DNA of 64,000 nucleotides from Leptobrachium leishanense (Eukaryota; Chordata; Amphibia; Anura; Megophryidae), in contig CM019071.1 in the NCBI GenBank assembly GCA_009667805.1, positions 50,854,101-50,918,100 on the forward strand. The letters are read 5' to 3'. The notes beneath the pieces were generated by a model, which was not told where the DNA came from, made no database searches, and worked only from the letters and a program-made list of their open reading frames with translations. Below are positions 10,691 through 20,472 of this stretch, piece by piece. Position numbers and translations under genes: made by a program. The first letter of the stretch is position 1, and each line of letters starts with the position of its first letter.

Positions 10691-11397
10691 TTGGCATGTG
10701 GAGGGTGCAGAACTTTGGAATGCAATGCTTATCCAGCACAGGAGTGAGAACTTTTACTTAAACTTTGTATCTCTGTGGGGGAGACAGACAGGAATATAAA
10801 AGCAGGGGAGAGGGAAAATATTAACGTAAATCAGTCTGAAAGCTCAGAGAAGAAATGACTGGTGCAAATTTATTTTTATAATAAAATAAAGCACTTTAAA
10901 TCCATGGAAAACATTAAAATAAATCACACTGAAGGCTCATAATGACAGAGTAACTGTGAGAGCTGGATACTAAATGTATCAGACGTAAAAAAAAACTTTA
11001 TAACAAGCAGCACTGGGAGAGGAGAGGGACTTCATATAAAACGTGTATTATAGATGAGGAAAGGGGGATAGTGCTCCTGGATAATATAAAATGTATCAGA
11101 CCTAAGCCCCTATTATGCAGAGTGGGAGGGGAGATAACACACATTTTATAAAGTCCCTCTTTTCTCCCAGCGCTGCTTGTTACAAAGTGTTTTTTACTAT
11201 CCAGCCCTTCTCTGTCATTAGCTTTCAGTGTGATTTACTTGAATGTTTTCCTTCTCCAGCTGCTTTTATCATCTTGTCTGCCTCATAGACATGCAAGGGT
11301 TAATTATAGGTTTCCTCTCCTGTGCTGGCTGTCTGTGCTACGAGTGATTATTCTGGAGCTCTGAGTTTCGGGTAGGGGTTGGGAAGGATTATGCATA

Positions 11398-12509
11398 TGT
11401 AGCGCTCACTCCCGGAGGAGCCGCTGAAAATGAACCACGGGTCAGTCTCCCCGCACTAGGGAATAAATATACTCCAACACAGTTGTGGGTTTTTATCATT
11501 TAAATAGTTTACTAAAATAATAAGCAGATGTTGAGATACGGTATTCACAGATATTATTACAGTACTTTCGTATTGCGGTAAAACGCGTAGCGGAAAAGAA
11601 CCGAAACACGAGGCGTCGTATTTCGGAAAATAAAATATTCGTAACCGAACATAAAAGAAATGCAGTTGCACGAATATTCGGAAAAGGGACACGTAGCGGA
11701 ACCCCAGAATATACAATCTCTTCGTATCACGGTAAACGCGCAGCGGAAAAAAGAAAAATATATTCGGAACGTATCTTTAACCCCTGTTCCGATTCGTAAC
11801 AAAAGTGAGTCCTGCACAGGTTAAGTCCCGGAATGTAAAAGGTGTGTATGTGTGTATGGTACCCGGGTACTGTTCAACTGGCCAGTGAATTTACTTAAGG
11901 AATGTCTTCGACTAGTCAAGTTGGGGCCCTGTGGACTTTAAAGAGAAAACAGCAGCGTATTCTTTGTATTACAAACGGCCTTGGAGGCCTCTCACCCATC
12001 CACCGGTTGTTTTAAGCTCCGCTGACCCAGGACGTCTCTCCGCTCGATGTTGACTGGGATACTAGCGGCCGGATCCGTTGTCTGACTTCCCGTAGCTTGT
12101 CCACGACTTTTCCCAGCTCACCGCCTGCTCTCTGTACCCGATCAACTTGCGGTGACTCCTTACTCGAGGTCTTCGGTTGGTTCAATCTGCAGCAACTCTG
12201 GAACTTGGAGGGCTCCTTCTCCTTACGCTGAATAACCCGGTAAAAGAACTGACAGGTCTCACTTGCTCTCTGGCCTAGGCCCTCTCACGATGTATGGCAC
12301 TGCATCTGCTCTCTCTCGTTCCCTGGCGCGCTCTGGCGCGTTCTCCACGAGGTGGAGGATGTAAGTGTCCAGTCCCCACCCACTTCCTGTCTCCTTGCAA
12401 AGCATGCCGGGAATTGTAGTCCCAATGTCCAGTGTCTCTGATCGCGATTGTCTCCATCTTGTGGCCAAAAATAGGTACTGCCACAGCAAGATTTTAACAC
12501 AGCGCTACA
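11398..12509 (-). repeat. 3' LTR of Gypsy element 2
   Basis: 1112 bp, TG...CA ends. It adjoins the polypurine tract (12510-12522). It is about 99% identical to the LTR at 18794-19906; the sites that differ are scattered. Confidence 0.95.
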
Positions 12510-12522
12510 CTCTCCCCCTCCT
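12510..12522 (-). promoter_or_regulatory. polypurine tract of element 2
   Basis: On the minus strand this reads aggagggggagag and touches the 3' LTR. It is the plus-strand primer for reverse transcription. Confidence 0.88.
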
Positions 12523-12589
12523 AGAACTCTTGGGTCTCTCCAAGGAGGTACAACAGTTACATTACATTTCCACAATATTTGAATACAGT

Positions 12590-15133
12590 TTACATAACAT
12601 GTACAGGTTCAGCAGCATACATGCAGTGGGTTAGGAACACTTCCTCAAGTTGACTCATATTTTGGGCTACCTCAGCTAGCATAGTGGACACTTCGGGCAA
12701 CCTTTGCACTGTGGTGATGGCCTCTTCAGTGCTATGTCCTGGTGAGTCGTAGGTGAGTCGTTGGGGCGGTCGAACAGAGCGTTTTGGTTCTGGCTCAATC
12801 AGTTCCTCTTCAGGTGGAAGTACTATAGGTGCTGGCTCAATCAGTTCCTCTTCAGGTGGAAGTACTATAGGTGCTGGCTCAGTCCTTCTTTCTTCCACTG
12901 GATCAGACATCTCTTCAGAGTATGATCCCTCCAGTGAAGGCATAGAACTATAATCACCTGAATAAGCTTCAGCTTCCGGAGCTACCGGGATCCCAACAGC
13001 CTCAGGGACTTCCAACTGAAATTCAAGAGCTTCAGGGATTTCAACCATCTCAGGGACTTCCAGCAGAAATTCAGGAGCTTCAGGCCTCAAGTTACTCTCC
13101 CACCGCTCAGGAACAACGACAACCTCCTCAGGCTCCGGGAAGCGCATCCAGTCCAGACAATAACTCTCTTCTTCACTGTCTCTTTCGCTCTCTTCGGCAA
13201 CCCGGGTCTGTTGAGACCGAATAACAGGAGGCAAACGTGGAGCAGGCGGATTTGGCAGAGGCAGTTCGTCCCCAACTGGCATCCTCACAGCCTCTCTCAA
13301 AGGTAACAAATGATTCCGGTGCCAGTTCTTGAGAGGCCCAGCCTTTCCATCCGGGCGAATCTGATACACTGGTAGACCCGGCAGTTGTTTGCAGACAATG
13401 TAAACCTGGGAACTCCACCTATCCGCCAACTTGTGTCTCGCAGCAGCACCCAAGTTCTTCAATAGAACCCTATCACCGGGTTGTAGATCTTGTATTCGAA
13501 CTTTCAAGTCATAGTTCCTTTTGTTTCTTTGTTCCCTGTTTCCTGAGGTCAAACGGGCCTGTTCAAACGCAGAAGCCAGATTCTTTCGAAGTCTATCCAC
13601 GTAGTTTCTATGGGAAGCTACTGATGTCTGGTCTAGGGATAACCCAAATGCCAAATCAACCGGCAGTCGAGCCTCCCTTCCGAACATAAGACAGTACGGT
13701 GAATATCCAGTTGCATCGCTCTCCGTACTGTTATATGCATGCACCAGAGTAGCTATGTGACGACTCCAACTCTGCTTCTCCACATTCGACAAGGTCCCCA
13801 GCATGTTTAGCAGTGTGCGATTAAACCTTTCAGGCTGAGCATCACCTTGAGGGTGATATGGTGTGGTTCGGGTCTTTTGGATTCCCAACAGCTCTAACAA
13901 CTGCCCCACCAGTCTGCTTTCAAAGTCTCTACCCTGATCAGAGTGTATCCTCCTTGGCAGTCCGTAGTGAACAAAGAACTTTTCCATCAACACCTTGGCT
14001 ACAGTCGGAGCGCGTTGATCTTTTGTGGAAAAAGCTTGGGCGTAACGGGTGAAATGATCAGTCATTATTAGAATGTTCCCTTGCCCACTAGCATCCGGTT
14101 CTAAGCACAAGAAGTCAATGCACACCAAATCCATGGGTCCCTGGCTCTGCAGATAGCTCATTGGAGCAGTTCGGGTCGGTAGAGTCTTCCTCTGAATACA
14201 CCTTAGACAGGAGTGACAATAGCTTTCCACTTCAGCTCTCATGCAAGGCCAATAGAACCTATCTCGCACCAGCTTAAAAGTTCTTTCAGCACCCAAATGT
14301 CCATGCTCATCATGTAGTGATCGCAACACACTCTCCCTATGTTTAGTAGGGAGGAATAACTGTTGAATCTCTTCAGCGCTAGTTGAGGGGCCCCTTCGGT
14401 AGACCACCCCATCCAACATCTTTAACCGCTCCCACTCTTTGTAGACCAATCTGGCTCCACTCGGGGAGTTGGTTAACAAATTCTCTCGCTGGTTTGCAGA
14501 CAGGGCCTTTATGGTCAAGGCAATTAAAGGGTCTCTGGCCTGATCCGCTTTCAGGTCCTGTCTCGAAAAGGTAGGTAAACTTTCATCCCTTAACTGCGTA
14601 GGGCTACAGTAGAACTCAGGAACAGCCGCAGCCATAACTCCTATGGCCTCCGCTTCAATCCCTCCTTTGACCCGGCGCTCTGTTCCTTGACACAAAGCTT
14701 GCACCACGTCTGGAGTCAACTGAGTCCATTCTGTAGTGTAGGGTCTTCTCGACAACGCATCAGCATCTCGATTATTCACCCCAGGGCGATACTTCAGGCT
14801 GAACCGAAACCCTGACAGAGCGGCCAACCACCGATGTCCCGTTGCGTCCAGTTTTGCGGTAGTAAGGATGTAGGTAAGAGGATTGTTATCCGTCTTGATC
14901 ACAAACTCGGCTCCATACAGATAGTCTTTTAACTTGTCTACCACTGCCCACTTCAAGGCTAGAAACTCCAGCTTGTGAGTAGGATAGTTCTTCTCTGAAG
15001 GCGTAAGGCTCCGGCTCACGTACGCTACAGGCCTCAGCAATCCACCATACTCCTGATATAGGACTCCTCCCAGACCTTCTCGGCTGGCATCCACATGTAG
15101 TTCATACGGCTTGTGAGGGTCCGCATAGGCCAA
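12590..15133 (-). CDS. pol: Gypsy Pol: RNase H, integrase, C-terminal tail (element 2)
   Basis: This 847-residue open segment begins inside RNase H (LHVDASREGLGG near residue 13, KTDNNPLTY near 81, NNRDADALSRR near 122). The integrase follows. A zinc finger with HDEHGHLGAE and CHSCLRC is at about residues 267-312. The DDE core has Asp in VCIDFLC, Asp in IHSDQGRDFES and Glu in DAQPERFN. A GPY/F-type C-terminal region contains LQPGDRVLLKNLG. The last 200 residues are acidic and Pro/Glu-rich and contain a tandem duplication of a PAPIVLPPEEELIE block. The first Met is not a real start; the segment is entered from RT and is separated from it by small indels. Confidence 0.92.
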   Translation of the reverse strand: MAYADPHKPYELHVDASREGLGGVLYQEYGGLLRPVAYVSRSLTPSEKNYPTHKLEFLALKWAVVDKLKDYLYGAEFVIKTDNNPLTYILTTAKLDATGHRWLAALSGFRFSLKYRPGVNNRDADALSRRPYTTEWTQLTPDVVQALCQGTERRVKGGIEAEAIGVMAAAVPEFYCSPTQLRDESLPTFSRQDLKADQARDPLIALTIKALSANQRENLLTNSPSGARLVYKEWERLKMLDGVVYRRGPSTSAEEIQQLFLPTKHRESVLRSLHDEHGHLGAERTFKLVRDRFYWPCMRAEVESYCHSCLRCIQRKTLPTRTAPMSYLQSQGPMDLVCIDFLCLEPDASGQGNILIMTDHFTRYAQAFSTKDQRAPTVAKVLMEKFFVHYGLPRRIHSDQGRDFESRLVGQLLELLGIQKTRTTPYHPQGDAQPERFNRTLLNMLGTLSNVEKQSWSRHIATLVHAYNSTESDATGYSPYCLMFGREARLPVDLAFGLSLDQTSVASHRNYVDRLRKNLASAFEQARLTSGNREQRNKRNYDLKVRIQDLQPGDRVLLKNLGAAARHKLADRWSSQVYIVCKQLPGLPVYQIRPDGKAGPLKNWHRNHLLPLREAVRMPVGDELPLPNPPAPRLPPVIRSQQTRVAEESERDSEEESYCLDWMRFPEPEEVVVVPERWESNLRPEAPEFLLEVPEMVEIPEALEFQLEVPEAVGIPVAPEAEAYSGDYSSMPSLEGSYSEEMSDPVEERRTEPAPIVLPPEEELIEPAPIVLPPEEELIEPEPKRSVRPPQRLTYDSPGHSTEEAITTVQRLPEVSTMLAEVAQNMSQLEEVFLTHCMYAAEPVHVM

Positions 15134-15163
15134 AAGAGGAGCTCGGGTTAGACTCTTTCAGCT

Positions 15164-15886
15164 TTACGAAAGCTCCTTCACATTGACTGGTCCATTCACC
15201 TTGTATAGACTCTCGAGCTTTCCTTGGCCCGGAGCTGACGGATTTTTGTCAGAGACCTTGCAGCCTTCTTCTGTGGTTTCCTTCTGCAGGAGTTTGTTCA
15301 GTGGTTGAGCTATTTTCGCGAATCCTCCCACAAATCTTCGATAGTATGAACAGAATCCCAGAAAAGATCTAAGTTCAGTGACGTTCCGGGGTCTAGGCCA
15401 AGAAGCTACGGCCTCCAACTTCCGAGGATCTGTCGAAACACCTTCTGCTGAGACCACATGTCCTAGATACGTAACAGACGGTAGACAGAATTGGCATTTC
15501 TCCAGAGACAGTTTCAGCCCCTCTTCATGGAGCCTCTTCAAGACCTTCTCCAGACGTTGTTCATGTTCTTCCAGAGTCTTCCCAAACACAATTATGTCAT
15601 CCAGGTACACTAATACTTCGATTAAATTCATATCCCCGACTGTCTTCTCCATCAACCGTTGGAACGTGGCTGGAGCCCCCGTAAGGCCTTGAGGCATTCT
15701 GTTGAATTCAAAGAACCCTAGTGGACAGATGAACGCAGTTTTCTCCTTGTCTTCAGGATGCATGGGTATCTGGTGATATCCGCTTCGCAGGTCTAGTACA
15801 CTAAACCACTTTGCTCCAGACAAACACTGTAGGGCATCTTCTATCCGAGGAGTGGCATATTGATCGGGGATGGTTCTCCGGTTCAA
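15164..15886 (-). pseudogene. pol: Gypsy Pol: reverse transcriptase core (element 2)
   Basis: 240 residues cover most of the RT palm: the LDLRSGYHQIPM block, FEFNRMPQGLTGAPATFQ, and the catalytic YLDD within VLVYLDDIIVFGKT, followed by the FLGFCSYYRRF thumb motif. It synthesises DNA from the element RNA. The upstream RT block lies in another frame, owing to a missing base in an A-run near 15928. The downstream end leaves frame before RNase H through small indels between about 15140 and 15240. The Met start shown by the open frame is internal. Confidence 0.9.
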
Positions 15887-15897
15887 TGTGCGGTAGT

Positions 15898-16692
15898 CTA
15901 TACATAGGCGGACAGAACCATTTTTCTTCGGACCAACACTATGGGAGATGCATATGGACTCCTGGACTCTTGAATCACCTTGGTTCTCTGCAATTCATTC
16001 AGTTGCTCTCGCAGATCATCCAAGTCTCCCAGCGGAACTCGCCTTGATCTTTCACGAAACGGCTTGTCTTCCTGTAACCGAATGCGGTGCTCAGTACTCT
16101 TTGCTAGGCCCACATCAAACTCATCTTTCGAGAACAATTCTTTCCACTTTAGGACTTGAGACTGAAGACGTTTCTTCCACTCAGGTGAAATGGGAGCGTC
16201 TTTGGGGTAGAATCTTTCATCTGGAATCGCTTTACCCACTCCTCCTCCTAAATCGGTAGAGAGGGGTGTAGCAGACTCTACTTGCCCGATAGGCATTCGT
16301 GCTTTAAGGACTACTGGAGAATCCGTCACATTGCACACGCTGACTGAGACTCTTCCTCGTGTTCTCTTCAGAGCTTTGGTGGAGATTATTTCAGGGATTA
16401 CTTCGACTCCGGTTTCACTCCCATGATTAAAATCGGTTCCCAGCACCACATAGGGACCGGGTTGCGATCCGTTCAACTTGACTGAAGCCCGGAAGCTCGC
16501 TACTTCTCCTGCTTGCAGAACCTCTCTCTGTTCCACCCAGTCTCCACAGTCTTCCCACCTCGGCAGGTGCCTTTCGTCTTCGACCATCCTCTGATAGACC
16601 GGACGTAACATTGGGTGTACTCCTTGAGTTGAACCTTCTTCCAACACGATAGGCGTCAGGAGACGCCACACTAGGTCAGTATTCGTCCCCAC
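15898..16692 (-). pseudogene. pol: Gypsy Pol: protease-RT linker and first RT block (element 2)
   Basis: 264 residues connect protease to RT. The C-terminal end has the first RT block (ELQRTKVIQES then SPYASPIVLVRRK), after which the frame is lost because an A-run near 15928 is one base short. The N-terminal limit is a TGA at 16723-16725 in the same frame as the protease segment, so this was originally continuous with it. The middle part has no catalytic motif that I recognise. Confidence 0.82.
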
Positions 16693-16722
16693 TATCAGGG
16701 AGCTTCTGTTCGCACCCGAGGG

Positions 16723-17250
16723 TCAAGGACACACAATAGCCAATGCATCACAACCCCCAGACTGCCCGATGACTTCAGATCCGATCTCCAACTTCACTTG
16801 CAGGTACCCGTCATAAGGGAGCTTCTCAGTGCCGATACCCCATATTTCCAAATCCTTCAATTCTTGCAGAGGAATGTGCTTTAAGTGTTTCTCGTAGAAG
16901 TCTCTGTAGATCAATGTCACTTGAGCCCCTGAATCTAACAGGGCTTTGGTGTAGACTCCTTCCACTTGGATTGGCACAACAGGAGAAGGACCTATCAGTT
17001 GGTCAGGAAACTTGGTGGTGGCATCCGGACACTTAGACCCAGTTTGCTGTACCCTGGCCTTTTTCTTGGCCCGTGCAGGTTTTGGGTGTGCATTGCTTCC
17101 CCATGACGTAGACCCGGATGCTAAGGGAGTGACTCTTTCAGTCCTGGCAGGCTCCACAGTTGGTTCGGCTTTGGGCCTTCTCGCCCTCTTAGTCTTTGCT
17201 TGGTTTCTGGAGCGGGGTTCAACCTTCGGGCACTTAGGTTGCTCCTTCAC
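16723..17250 (-). CDS. pro: Gypsy Pol: retropepsin-like protease (element 2)
   Basis: The segment starts with a basic, low-complexity region and then has the aspartic protease motif in GVYTKALLDSGAQVTLIY (Asp-Ser-Gly), one subunit of a homodimeric retropepsin that would cut Gag-Pol. The frame is -1 relative to gag and its first codon overlaps the gag stop; that codon is GTG and is unlikely to initiate. Expression by ribosomal frameshifting at 17265-17271 is more likely, since the frame is open from that site. It ends at a TGA (16723-16725) that looks like a point mutation. Confidence 0.88.
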   Translation of the reverse strand: MKEQPKCPKVEPRSRNQAKTKRARRPKAEPTVEPARTERVTPLASGSTSWGSNAHPKPARAKKKARVQQTGSKCPDATTKFPDQLIGPSPVVPIQVEGVYTKALLDSGAQVTLIYRDFYEKHLKHIPLQELKDLEIWGIGTEKLPYDGYLQVKLEIGSEVIGQSGGCDALAIVCP

Positions 17251-17264
17251 TTGTGCCCTCTGGC
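17201..17264 (-). promoter_or_regulatory. Candidate frameshift-stimulating stem or pseudoknot
   Basis: Six nucleotides after the slippery heptamer, GGGCAC can pair with GTGCCC across a 19-nt loop that also contains the gag stop. GGAGC in the loop can pair with GCTCC farther downstream, which would make an H-type pseudoknot with a 14-nt third loop; CAACCT/AGGTTG is a competing pairing. The spacing fits known -1 frameshift stimulators. The fold is inferred by eye. Confidence 0.6.
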
Positions 17265-18737
17265 GTTTCCCGCCGGTGAGGTAGATAACAGTCCTTCTAG
17301 GGCTTTCAACAGTCCCTCGACTCTATCCTTCTCAGGCTTTTGGCCTTTGCACTGTGCGCGTAAATGGCCCATTTCTCCACAACCAAAACATCTCTTCTTA
17401 GAGAGCGGAGACGTAGTTGCTTGTTGGGATTTTGTTAAAGGACTTGGACCAGACACCACAGCAGCTCCCGTCGTCTGCATATCTGTGAGGAATTTCTGCA
17501 TTTCTGCCTGCATTTCGGTCACCTTCATCAACACTCGGCACAGTTCCGCGTGCGCTTGTTGCAATTCAGCTTGAGCTTCCTGTACTTTCTTGACGGTCTT
17601 GGACAATTCACCACGTTCAGAGAGGTTCGATTCTTTGGCAGCCCTCTCTGTAGATTTAAAAACGACTAAGTGCTCTCGTTCGTCCTCGTCCGATCCATAA
17701 GTATCTAGAGAGTCGCTTTCAGGCTGCAGACCGTCGCTATGTCTCACAGGTTGTGCATAAGCCCTTTCCCCCCGCCTGAAGGATTTTTCTTCCAGTAAAG
17801 CCTCTTCTTCTCGTACAACTCGGATCAGTTCCAGGTACTTCAATTCTTGGTTACCTGTTCTGCTTCTCAGCTGCATCATTACTGGGTCTAAAGGTTGAGA
17901 GCCCCTCAGGATCTGTTTTATTCGGATCTTATCTACTTCGGCCGGTTCGGCCCCTTTCTTGAGGAGTATCTGGTGTAGAATCTTATCTAGGCGCCTCATG
18001 TACTCGGTCATCCTTTCACCTCTTCTCTGATAGGTGTGTTCGTACTGATATACCAGTTCGGCCGCCTTTTCGGTTCGCCCAAAAACTTCTTCAAGAACGT
18101 TTAAGTAATCTAAAGCAGTACAATCTTTTCTGCTCAGTTTCAGGTTTCTCACCGCTTCTGACGCAGGTCCCTTTAGACTCTCGGTGATCCTTTGCTTTTT
18201 CTGGGCCTCAGGGACGTCCCACTCATCCAGAGCCTGCATCGCCTGTTCCACCCATTCTTCAAAGGTTTCTTCTCCCGCCGGAGTTGGTACGTTTCCTGTA
18301 AAATTTCTTAACCGTCGATAACCAAAATTAGTGTGAGGAGGGCTTGTTTTCTGACATTTAGCCAGTAGATCTCCAATAGCCACGATAAATTCAGGCCCGA
18401 TCATGGCCAGCGGACTAGGCGCGGGAACACTTGCGGATTCGCCACGTGGCGCACTTGGCTGAATTAGTTGGACTTCCACCTCATCGGCCAGTTTCACGCT
18501 CGCGCCCTGAAAACATGGTGGAACACCCTTTCTCCACTCGAGAAGAACATACGTGTGAGAAGTATCTGGGTTTTTCTTAATGTCCAGTATTAACCCCCGA
18601 TGATCTGGTGCTAGCGTGGCCACGGCCTGGCGGATCTGCTCTTCGGCCCAAGTGTCTGCGGGAATATCCATGACTATACAACATTCTAACTGACTACTGT
18701 GCTCCTCACACCATTTGGCAACAGTGTCTGGATCCAT
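17247..18737 (-). CDS. gag: Gag polyprotein, PNMA (Ma)-like, with CCHC zinc knuckle
   Basis: A 496-residue frame starting at ATG, 37 nt inside the primer-binding site. Residues 1-95 (starting MDPDTVAKWCEEHSSQ) look like the RRM-like N-terminal domain of paraneoplastic Ma antigens. Residues about 140-330 contain a PNMA-type capsid region (EETFEEWVEQAMQALDEW, then ITESLKGPASEAVRNLK). A coiled-coil stretch lies near 375-410. One zinc knuckle, CFGCGEMGHLRAQC, is at about 450-463. It would assemble the particle and bind RNA. Unlike pol it is undamaged. The gag stop overlaps the first codon of the pro frame, and a slippery site lies 15 nt before the stop. Confidence 0.9.
   Translation of the reverse strand: MDPDTVAKWCEEHSSQLECCIVMDIPADTWAEEQIRQAVATLAPDHRGLILDIKKNPDTSHTYVLLEWRKGVPPCFQGASVKLADEVEVQLIQPSAPRGESASVPAPSPLAMIGPEFIVAIGDLLAKCQKTSPPHTNFGYRRLRNFTGNVPTPAGEETFEEWVEQAMQALDEWDVPEAQKKQRITESLKGPASEAVRNLKLSRKDCTALDYLNVLEEVFGRTEKAAELVYQYEHTYQRRGERMTEYMRRLDKILHQILLKKGAEPAEVDKIRIKQILRGSQPLDPVMMQLRSRTGNQELKYLELIRVVREEEALLEEKSFRRGERAYAQPVRHSDGLQPESDSLDTYGSDEDEREHLVVFKSTERAAKESNLSERGELSKTVKKVQEAQAELQQAHAELCRVLMKVTEMQAEMQKFLTDMQTTGAAVVSGPSPLTKSQQATTSPLSKKRCFGCGEMGHLRAQCKGQKPEKDRVEGLLKALEGLLSTSPAGNARGHK
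17265..17271 (-). promoter_or_regulatory. -1 ribosomal frameshift heptamer GGGAAAC
   Basis: On the minus strand the gag codons read GCG GGA AAC, which gives G GGA AAC, a canonical X XXY YYZ heptamer in the correct phase. Slipping back one base enters the open pro frame directly (GGG AAA CGC). The gag TGA follows 15 nt later and a possible stem starts after a 6-nt spacer. Confidence 0.85.
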
Positions 18738-18773
18738 ATTTAACCCTTTAGATGCGGTTTTTCCAGAGACTGA

Positions 18774-18791
18774 ATCCCGGACGAGCCCCCA
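18774..18791 (-). promoter_or_regulatory. Primer-binding site, tRNA-Pro type
   Basis: On the minus strand this reads TGGGGGCTCGTCCGGGAT, two bases downstream of the 5' LTR. It is the same 18-mer that mammalian C-type retroviruses use to prime from tRNA-Pro. Confidence 0.9.
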
Positions 18792-18793
18792 CG

Positions 18794-19906
18794 TGTAGCG
18801 CTCACTCCCGGAGGAGCCGCTGAAAATGAACCACGGGTCAGTCTCCCCGCACTAGGGAATAAATATACTCCAACACAGTTGTGGGTTTTTATCATTTAAA
18901 TAGTTTACTAAAATAATAAGCAGATGTTGAGATACGGTATTCACAGATATTATTACAGTACTTTCGTATTGCGGTAAAACGCGTAGCGGAAAAGAACCGA
19001 AACACGAGGCTTCGTATTTCGGAAAATAAAATATTCGTAACCGAACATAAAAGAAATGCAGTTGCACGAATATTCGGAAAAGGGACACGTAGCGGAACCC
19101 CAGAATATACAATCTCTTCATATCACGGTAAACGCGCAGCGGAAAAAAGAAAAATATATTCGGAACGTATCTTTAACCCCTGTTCCGATTCGTAACAAAA
19201 GTGAGTCCTGCACAGGTTAAGTCCCGGAATGTAAAAGGTGTGTATGTGTGTATGGTACCCGGGTACTGTTCAACTGGCCAGTGAATTTACTTAAGGAATG
19301 TCTTCGACTAGTCAAGTTGAGGCCCTGTGGACTTTAAAGAGAAAACAGCAGCGTATTCTTTGTATTACAAACGGCCTTGGAGGCCTCTCACCCATCCACC
19401 GGTTGCTTTAAGCTCCGCTGACCCAGGACGTCTCTCCGCTCGATGTTGACTGGGGATACTAGCGGCCGGATCCGTTGTCTGACTTCCCGTAGCTTGTCCA
19501 CGACTTTTCCCAGCTCACCGCCTGCTCTCTGTACCCGATCAACTTGCGGTGACTCCTTACTCGAGGTCTTCGGTTGGTTCAATCTGCAGCAACTCTGGAA
19601 CTAGGAGGGCTCCTTCTCTTTAGGCTGAATAACCCGGTAAAAGAACTGACAGGTCTCACTTGCTCTCTGGCCTAGGCCCTCTCACGATGTATGGCACTGC
19701 GTCTGCTCTCTTTCGTTCCCTGGCGCGCTCTGGCGCGTTCTCCACGAGGTGGAGGATGTAAGTGTCCAGTCCCCACCCACTTCCTGTCTCCTTGCAAAGC
19801 ATGCCGGGAATTGTAGTCCCAATGTCCAGTGTCTCTGATCGCGATTGTCTCCATCTTGTGGCCAAAAATAGGTACTGCCACAGCAAGATTTTAACACAGC
19901 GCTACA
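18794..19906 (-). repeat. 5' LTR of Gypsy element 2
   Basis: 1113 bp, TG...CA ends, next to the primer-binding site. It supplies the promoter of the element. Its outer edge is followed by the CATA duplication at 19907-19910. Confidence 0.95.
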
Positions 19907-20472
19907 CATACAAACCTTTTCTGTAGCTTTGCGATGTTGCTCTCTTCATTGCTGGTCTCCTTCACTCATCAATGTAATATTACAAAAAGAACTGAAACTA
20001 AAATGTAATGCATTTTCCTTTAGTTTCTTTCTTTTTTTGCACCGAGCAGTTTCGTATCTCTTGAGTCATACTAAAACTAAATTATCCCAAAATTCTGACT
20101 AAATCGTTTTCGTACTAAAACGAATGCACATGTCTACTGCAAACGCACAACGGCCGCGGACCACGGACGCAAGGCAGGCAAGAACGTACAACCCCTAGAA
20201 CGGCCGCACAAAGTGCGCTGCGTCCGCAACGTCTGCATAGCTTTGTGTGTGAGTGATGGAACGTGGTCAGACGGACTGCATTTATACGTCCAGCATTTTC
20301 CACGGACAAAATGGTTTTGCTTTTTATTTTGGTTTCTCTGCTACATCCGTCAAAAAATATACGTCAGTGAAAAACGGACTGTGTGGCCACTACTGCGTCT
20401 TCCATACTGACGTACGTCCGTGTGCACGGACGTACAGTCCGTAGAAATCACGCTCGTCTGACCCTATCCTAA

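Larger units (their letters stand above)
11398..19906 (-). mobile_element. Ty3/Gypsy retrotransposon with PNMA-like Gag (element 2, nearly complete)
   Basis: The element is 8509 bp long and has both LTRs, a primer-binding site, gag, protease, RT, RNase H, integrase and a polypurine tract, all on the minus strand. A 4-bp duplication CATA (11394-11397 and 19907-19910) marks the target site inside hAT copy A. The LTRs differ at nine substitutions and one single-base indel over about 1112 bp, so the insertion is recent. Gag is open. Pol carries one stop (16723-16725), one frameshift in an A-run near 15928, and small indels near the RT-RNase H junction (about 15140-15240), so this copy is probably unable to move by itself. 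There is no env. Confidence 0.96.
9894..20136. mobile_element. hAT-like element copy A, split by a Gypsy insertion
   Basis: The ends are TAGACATGTGC and GCACATGTCTA, perfect 11-bp inverted repeats. The 8-bp flanks ctgcagac (9886-9893) and ctgcaaac (20137-20144) agree at seven of eight positions. Copy B at 29537-32143 has identical ends and a perfect 8-bp duplication. Removing the 8.5-kb Gypsy insertion leaves about 1.7 kb with a tandem repeat and palindromes but no transposase, so it is non-autonomous. Confidence 0.8.
9771..20469. mobile_element. TAA-flanked (PIF/Harbinger-like) element, outer shell of a nested stack
   Basis: The left end reads ggctggggtcagaccagcg and the right end, in reverse complement, ggatagggtcagacgagcg. 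Both sides have TAA (9768-9770, 20470-20472), a 3-bp duplication typical of PIF/Harbinger elements. A clean small relative with the same ends lies at 60645-61061, and another left end at 61509. Only short flanks of this element remain visible (9771-9893 and 20137-20469); the rest of the interval is a hAT element with a Gypsy element inside it. Confidence 0.65.
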
